The translations under genes were made by a program, and so were the position numbers. This document shows positions 59,657 through 64,000 of a stretch of 64,000 nt of DNA, piece by piece (the first letter of the stretch is position 1; every line of letters begins with the position of its first letter). The DNA is from Pseudomonadota bacterium. Its GTDB lineage: Bacteria; Desulfobacterota; Desulfovibrionia; Desulfovibrionales; Desulfomicrobiaceae. The stretch is taken from positions 1 to 64,000 of the forward strand of contig JAEWKZ010000124.1 in NCBI GenBank assembly GCA_023393525.1, read 5' to 3'. Below the pieces are notes generated by a model that was not told the DNA's origin, did not search any database, and saw only the letters and a list, made by a program, of their open reading frames with translations.

Positions 59657-61510
59657 CTAGCGCTTGATGGTCTTGGCCGCGATGAGTTCGGGATCGGCCT
59701 GGATGATGGTGCCGCCGCCGTAGCCGCGGTCGCCCGGAGGAATCTCGAAGTGGGGGGTGGCGTCCTCGTATTTGAGCACCGGCATGTCCGCGTTCTCGGG
59801 CCAGTAGGCCAACGTGCGGTTCAGCCAGTTCCTGTCGTCGCGGGCCGGGAAATCCTCGCGGTTGTGGCTGCCCCTGCTCTCCTTGCGGGCCAGGGCTCCG
59901 GCGGCGATACCCAGGGCCAGACGCACCTGCCCGCGCAGCTTGAGGGCCGCGCCCAGTTCGTGGTTGGCCCCAAGGCCGTTTGAGACCAGGCCGATCCTGC
60001 CCGAGCGTTCATAGATGCCCTGCAGGGTTTCGATGCAGGTCAGCAGATCCTTTTCATTGCGGAAGACGAAGCAGCCGGTCATCAGCGCTTCCTGCATCTC
60101 GGCGCGCACCTTGTAGACGTTCTCCTTGCCCAGACGGCCGGCGATGAGATCGTCGATGCGCTGCTGCTGGCGCTTGACCTCGGAGTTGATGACGGCCGTG
60201 CTGTAGGTCGTTTCGGTCCCTTGCAGGTATTCGACGATGCATTTGCCGATGATGCCGCCGGCGACCACGGTCTCGGCCAGGGAGTTGCCGCCCAGGCGGT
60301 TGAAGCCGTGCATGTCCCAGCAGGCCGATTCACCGGCGGAGTAGAGGCCTTTCAGACCATAGGCCGCGCCGGTCTTGTCCGTGCGGATGCCGGACATGGT
60401 GTAGTGCTGGGTCGGGCGCACCGGAATGAGCTGGGTGCGGGCGTCCACGCCGAGGAAGTTTTTGCAGATCTCGTCCACTTCGCGCAGCTTGGTGGAGATG
60501 TGCTGGTCGCCCAGGTGGCGGATGTCGAGCCAGAGGTGCTCGCCGTAGGCGGACTTCACGCCGTGGCCGGCGCGCATGTGTTCGGTCATGCGCCGGGCGA
60601 CCACGTCGCGGGAGGCCAGCTCGGCCTTTTCGGGCTCGTAGATGTGCATGAAGCGCTCTTCGTTCACATCGAGAAGCGTCCCGCCGTCGCCGCGACAGCC
60701 TTCGGTCACCAGGATGTCCGTGGGCACGATGCCCGTGGGGTGGAACTGGATGGACTCGGGATTGCCGATGGGCACCACGCCCGTTTCCTGGGCGATGGCG
60801 TTGCCCGCGCCGTCGCAGATGACCGCGTTGGTCGTGGCCGTGTAGAGTCGTCCGTAGCCGCCGGTGCAGATGGCCGTGGCCCTGGCCAGGTAGACTTCGA
60901 GCTTGCCGGTGCGCAGGCAGCGCACCACCGCGCCCATGCACTTTTCGCCGTCATGGATGAGGGAGATGGCCTCCTTGCGATCCAGGACCGTGATCCCAAG
61001 CTCCGCGCACTTGTTGTCCATGGTGCACATGACCGCGTGGCCCGTGCCGTCGGAGGTGTAGCAGGTGCGCCATTTGGCCGTGCCGCCGAAGGAGCGGGCC
61101 GTGATCAGGCCCTCCTTCTCGGGCTTCTCGAATTTCTCGAACTTTTCGCCCCCCTTGAAATAAAAGGATTTTCCCGGCACCACGCGGTTCCACGGCACGC
61201 CCCAATGGGCCAGGCGGCGCATCTCGATGGGCGCTGTGTCGGCGAACATGCGGGCCACTTCCTGGTCGCAGCCCCAGTCCGAGCCCTTGACCGTGTCCAG
61301 GAAGTGCACATCTGGATTATCCCCCTCGCCCATGGCGCAGTTGCCTATGGCGGCCTGCATGCCGCCCTGGGCCGCGGAGGAGTGGGAACGCCTGGCCGGA
61401 ACAATGGACAGGCAGACGACATCGAACCCGGCCAGGGCAGACTCCACGGCCACGCGCTCGCCGGCCAGTCCGGCGCCGATGACCAGCAGATCAGAAGTAT
61501 GGGTGTACAT
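59657..61510 (-). CDS. frdA: Fumarate reductase/succinate dehydrogenase flavoprotein
   Basis: A 617-residue flavoprotein. The FAD dinucleotide loop VIGAGLAGERVAVESALAG is at residues about 9-27; the histidine for covalent FAD is in SHSSAAQGGMQAA; FHPTGIVPTD and the catalytic Arg region HYTMSGIRTDKTGA are intact. Length and order frdC-frdA-frdB match the Wolinella/Desulfovibrio enzyme, which can work as quinol:fumarate reductase or, in some species, as succinate dehydrogenase. Confidence 0.96.
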   Translation of the reverse strand: MYTHTSDLLVIGAGLAGERVAVESALAGFDVVCLSIVPARRSHSSAAQGGMQAAIGNCAMGEGDNPDVHFLDTVKGSDWGCDQEVARMFADTAPIEMRRLAHWGVPWNRVVPGKSFYFKGGEKFEKFEKPEKEGLITARSFGGTAKWRTCYTSDGTGHAVMCTMDNKCAELGITVLDRKEAISLIHDGEKCMGAVVRCLRTGKLEVYLARATAICTGGYGRLYTATTNAVICDGAGNAIAQETGVVPIGNPESIQFHPTGIVPTDILVTEGCRGDGGTLLDVNEERFMHIYEPEKAELASRDVVARRMTEHMRAGHGVKSAYGEHLWLDIRHLGDQHISTKLREVDEICKNFLGVDARTQLIPVRPTQHYTMSGIRTDKTGAAYGLKGLYSAGESACWDMHGFNRLGGNSLAETVVAGGIIGKCIVEYLQGTETTYSTAVINSEVKRQQQRIDDLIAGRLGKENVYKVRAEMQEALMTGCFVFRNEKDLLTCIETLQGIYERSGRIGLVSNGLGANHELGAALKLRGQVRLALGIAAGALARKESRGSHNREDFPARDDRNWLNRTLAYWPENADMPVLKYEDATPHFEIPPGDRGYGGGTIIQADPELIAAKTIKR

Positions 61511-61525
61511 GAATGCTCCCGGAAT

Positions 61526-62176
61526 TTAGACGGTCATGGTGGCGTAGCGGACCAGCGCGACAAGGGCGATGGCCAGGACACAGCCGAAGGCGATGGTCAG
61601 GATCTTCACAGCCTTGGGGCGCAGGGCGTCGGTGATGAAGCCCCATTTGACCCCGATGCGGTACACGCCGATAAAGACGTGGAGCTGCACCAGGGGAACA
61701 AGAATCAGGTAGAAAAGAAACCAGCCGCCGCTCTGAACCCGGGCCGTGGAGGTGGCGGCCAGGATGGCCGGGTCGTTGATGTTGGTCCACATGTGAATGG
61801 AGCCCATGATGAGAATGATCATGGCCGACCCCGCCTGCACGATCCACAGCCAGGTGTCGCGGTGGTTCAGCAGGCGCGCGTCGCGCCAGATTGCTTCCTG
61901 GCCCTGGAAACGAAAGGGAATCTTGCGCGCGGCGATGATGAAATGCATGAAGAAGAGGATGGGCACGAAAATATGGGCCAGGGTATCGAGGTGCAGGGCT
62001 TCCAGGGCCCCCGCCACACCGTCGAGAGCGCCGGCGCCGAAAATGATGGACGCGGTCAAAAGCGTGTGGAAGGCGATGAACAGGACCAGTCCCGCTCCGG
62101 TCAGCATCTGGAGCCAGTCGAGATACGCATCCCGGCGTCCAGGCCGCACGACATGCATGGTGGCATCAACGGACAT
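61526..62176 (-). CDS. frdC: Fumarate reductase cytochrome b subunit (diheme type)
   Basis: The start is ATG 62176 behind GGAGGAAGT (216 residues); the frame runs upstream. Five membrane helices are visible. Candidate heme-ligand histidines occur in FIAFHTLLTAS, FVPILFFMHFIIAARK, MGSIHMWTNI and VQLHVFIGVYRIG, as in the B-type diheme cytochrome of Wolinella FrdC. It anchors FrdAB and exchanges electrons with menaquinone. It is the first gene of the frdCAB-fumarase operon. Confidence 0.93.
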   Translation of the reverse strand: MSVDATMHVVRPGRRDAYLDWLQMLTGAGLVLFIAFHTLLTASIIFGAGALDGVAGALEALHLDTLAHIFVPILFFMHFIIAARKIPFRFQGQEAIWRDARLLNHRDTWLWIVQAGSAMIILIMGSIHMWTNINDPAILAATSTARVQSGGWFLFYLILVPLVQLHVFIGVYRIGVKWGFITDALRPKAVKILTIAFGCVLAIALVALVRYATMTV

Positions 62177-62411
62177 ACTTCCTCCGAAATTGCGGAGCCA
62201 CTGCATCGACGGCCCCTGGTTGAACAACCAATTTGTTTTTTACGAAACGACGGGAGCCCGAAGAGTCTCGGGAAAGGGATTTTTGTTGGAAAGCGTGGTA
62301 CGCGAATACAATTGATCAGTCAATCACACGCCGTGACAGACTGCCCGGCGCATGCGTACAGGGCACTGCACAACGACATGAAACAGCTAAAAATATACTC
62401 TGGGGTGAGGC

Positions 62412-64000
62412 ATGGATTCGAAGTCACGTTCAGTACGTTTACCAGTCGGGGGAATGCACTGCGCGGCCTGTTCGGCCCGCATCGAAAAAGTGGTCGGCTC
62501 CATGGCCTCAGTGGAGAGCGTCTCCGTCAATCTGGCCACGGGGGAAATGGATCTGCGCTTTGATCCGCGGGAATCCTCCCTGGATCAGATTCTGGAGCGG
62601 GTGCGGGAACTGGGCTTCTCCGTCGAGGCTCCGGCAGAGCAAAGCGTGCTTGAGCTCAAGATCGGCGGCATGCACTGCGCGGCCTGCTCCTCGCGCATCG
62701 AACGCGTCACTGGCCGCATGGAGGGCGTGACGGAGGCCAGCGTCAACCTCGGCTCGGAAAGCGGCCGTTTCGTCTTCGACCCCTCCCGCGTCTCCCAGCG
62801 CGCCTTGCGCCAGGCCATCCACGACGCCGGTTTCACCACGAGCATCGCGCAAAAGGAGCGTGCCGGGGACGAGGAGGCGCGCATAAGCGCCCGTCTGGCG
62901 GAGAAAAAAAAGGTCGTGCTCTGGTCCATGGCCTTCGCCCTGCCGCTTCTGGTTCTCTCCATGGGCCACATGTGGGGCATGCCCCTGCCCCACTGGCTCG
63001 ATCCCATGCACGCGCCCGGAACCTTCGCCCTGGCCCAGCTGCTGCTGACTCTGCCCGTGGTCTGGAGCGGCCGGAGCTTCTACCTGATCGGATTTCCGGC
63101 CCTGGTCCGCCGCGCCCCGAACATGGATTCCCTGGTGGCCGTGGGAACGGGCGCGGCCCTGGTCTACTCCTTGTGGAACACTGTGGAGATCTGGCTCGGC
63201 GTGGACGCCAGGGCCCGGGCCATGGACCTGTATTATGAATCCGCCGCCGTGCTCATCGCCATGATCTCGCTGGGCAAATTTTTCGAAGCCCGCTCCGTAT
63301 CCAAAACCACGGGCGCTGTGCGCGCGCTCATGGCCCTGGCTCCGGACACGGCCACGCTGGTGGACGGCGAAGACGAGCGCAAGATCCCGGTGGAAGAGAT
63401 CGAACCCGGCGACCTGTTGCGCATCCGCCCCGGCGAGCGCCTTCCCGTGGACGGCGAGGTGGCCGAAGGCGAGAGCCACGTGGACGAATCCATGCTCACC
63501 GGAGAGCCTCTGCCGGTGCGCCGGAGTCCGGGCGACCGGGTCTTCGGCGGCACGCTCAATACCACGGGCGCGTTCGTCATGCGCGCCTCCCTGGTGGGGG
63601 AGGACACCATGCTGGCCCGCATCGTGCGCCTGGTACGCGATGCCCAGGGCTCCAAGGCCCCCATCGCCAGCCTGGCCGACACGGTCAGCTACTATTTCGT
63701 GCCCGTGGTCATGGTTTTGGCCGTGGCGTCGGGCCTGGCCTGGTACTTCTTCAGCGACGAGCCCTTCGTCTTCGCCCTACGCACCGCCATCTCCGTACTG
63801 GTCATCGCCTGTCCCTGCGCCATGGGCCTGGCCACGCCGACTTCCATCATGGTCGGCACGGGGCGCGGCGCGCAGCTGGGGGTGCTGATCAAGTCAGGGC
63901 GCGCCCTGCAACGCGCCGGGGAGCTTCAGACCCTGGTCTTCGACAAGACCGGCACCCTGACCATAGGCAAGCCGGTGCTGAACGAGGTATGGGTTGATCC
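62412..64000 (+). CDS. copA: Copper-type heavy-metal P1B ATPase, cut by the window end
   Basis: The gene starts at ATG 62412 and stays open to the end (529 codons seen). Two N-terminal metal-binding domains carry GGMHCAACSAR (residues 13-23) and GGMHCAACSSR. The actuator domain has GESHVDESMLTGEPLPV, and the membrane metal site is CPC at residues 467-469 (VIACPCAMGLATPTS), which indicates Cu(I)/Ag(I). The phosphorylated aspartate is in VFDKTGTLT (Asp511). The nucleotide-binding domain and last helices lie outside the window. It is divergent from frdC, with 235 bp between the starts and a TATACT box about 15 nt before the ATG. Confidence 0.95.
   Translation, partial: MDSKSRSVRLPVGGMHCAACSARIEKVVGSMASVESVSVNLATGEMDLRFDPRESSLDQILERVRELGFSVEAPAEQSVLELKIGGMHCAACSSRIERVTGRMEGVTEASVNLGSESGRFVFDPSRVSQRALRQAIHDAGFTTSIAQKERAGDEEARISARLAEKKKVVLWSMAFALPLLVLSMGHMWGMPLPHWLDPMHAPGTFALAQLLLTLPVVWSGRSFYLIGFPALVRRAPNMDSLVAVGTGAALVYSLWNTVEIWLGVDARARAMDLYYESAAVLIAMISLGKFFEARSVSKTTGAVRALMALAPDTATLVDGEDERKIPVEEIEPGDLLRIRPGERLPVDGEVAEGESHVDESMLTGEPLPVRRSPGDRVFGGTLNTTGAFVMRASLVGEDTMLARIVRLVRDAQGSKAPIASLADTVSYYFVPVVMVLAVASGLAWYFFSDEPFVFALRTAISVLVIACPCAMGLATPTSIMVGTGRGAQLGVLIKSGRALQRAGELQTLVFDKTGTLTIGKPVLNEVWVD

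Noticed and set aside
58019..59983. Plus-strand frame of 654 codons over the fumarase and frdB genes
   Set aside because: The opposite strand carries clearly identified enzymes with intact motifs; this frame shows none.
60221..62563. Long open frame (780 codons) on the plus strand over frdA and frdC
   Set aside because: It is a shadow of conserved genes, with no domain similarity and a composition typical of antisense frames in GC-rich DNA.

Overview
The window reads as chromosomal DNA of a GC-rich, motile, Gram-negative anaerobe of the Desulfovibrionales type (Desulfomicrobium/Desulfovibrio-like). This is an inference from gene content and gene order: a diheme-type fumarate reductase followed by a two-subunit class I fumarase and malic enzyme, separately encoded heptose kinase and adenylyltransferase, a stand-alone IMP cyclohydrolase, several sigma-54 promoters, and an N-terminally extended HflX. 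No rRNA, tRNA, CRISPR array or prophage was recognised. Genes are packed tightly, with many 1-25 nt overlaps.

Left arm (about 0.2-12.9 kb, minus strand): a surface-polysaccharide locus. Reading in the direction of transcription, it holds GDP-mannose dehydratase and GDP-fucose synthase; an acetyltransferase, two WxcM/FdtA-type ketoisomerases and an aminotransferase for a dTDP-3-acetamido-3,6-dideoxyhexose; a very AT-rich GT61 glycosyltransferase; an IS5-type transposase remnant; and a coupled five-gene cassette (glycerophosphotransferase-methyltransferase fusion, methyltransferase, HAD phosphatase, LicC-like nucleotidyltransferase, Wzx-like flippase). The cassette looks like a system for adding a CDP-activated, possibly N-methylated alcohol phosphate to the glycan. 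A HepT/MntA toxin-antitoxin pair and a winged-helix protein with a decayed nucleotidyltransferase fold stand at the border.

Middle (14.4-38.5 kb): housekeeping genes. These are a ComEA-like protein, hflX, purH (cyclohydrolase half) and a TPR protein on the minus strand; the flagellar operon flgB-flgC-fliE-fliF-fliG-fliH-fliI behind a sigma-54 promoter; a GspE/PilB ATPase and rfaE2 on the minus strand; coaBC with unknown neighbours; a UDP-glucuronate 4-epimerase; and parA-parB-rfaE1. Four parS-like palindromes lie in the 3 kb before parA, so this is probably a chromosome-partitioning centromere region. A divergent diadenylate-cyclase-fold protein and a glnD gene split by a -1 phase change follow.

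Nitrogen block (36-42.5 kb): two divergent ammonium-transporter/P-II modules, each behind its own sigma-54 promoter. One P-II keeps the uridylylated tyrosine and is linked to glnD; the other lacks it.

Right arm (42.6-64 kb): an orphan radical SAM/SPASM enzyme; a MocR-type regulator divergent from azlC-azlD and an aminotransferase, with a repeat cluster between them; an RND efflux pump; an RlmI-like methyltransferase; a TonB-like protein; then a minus-strand block frdC-frdA-frdB-fumarase alpha/beta-malic enzyme that links succinate, fumarate, malate and pyruvate. The window ends inside a copper-type P-type ATPase gene.
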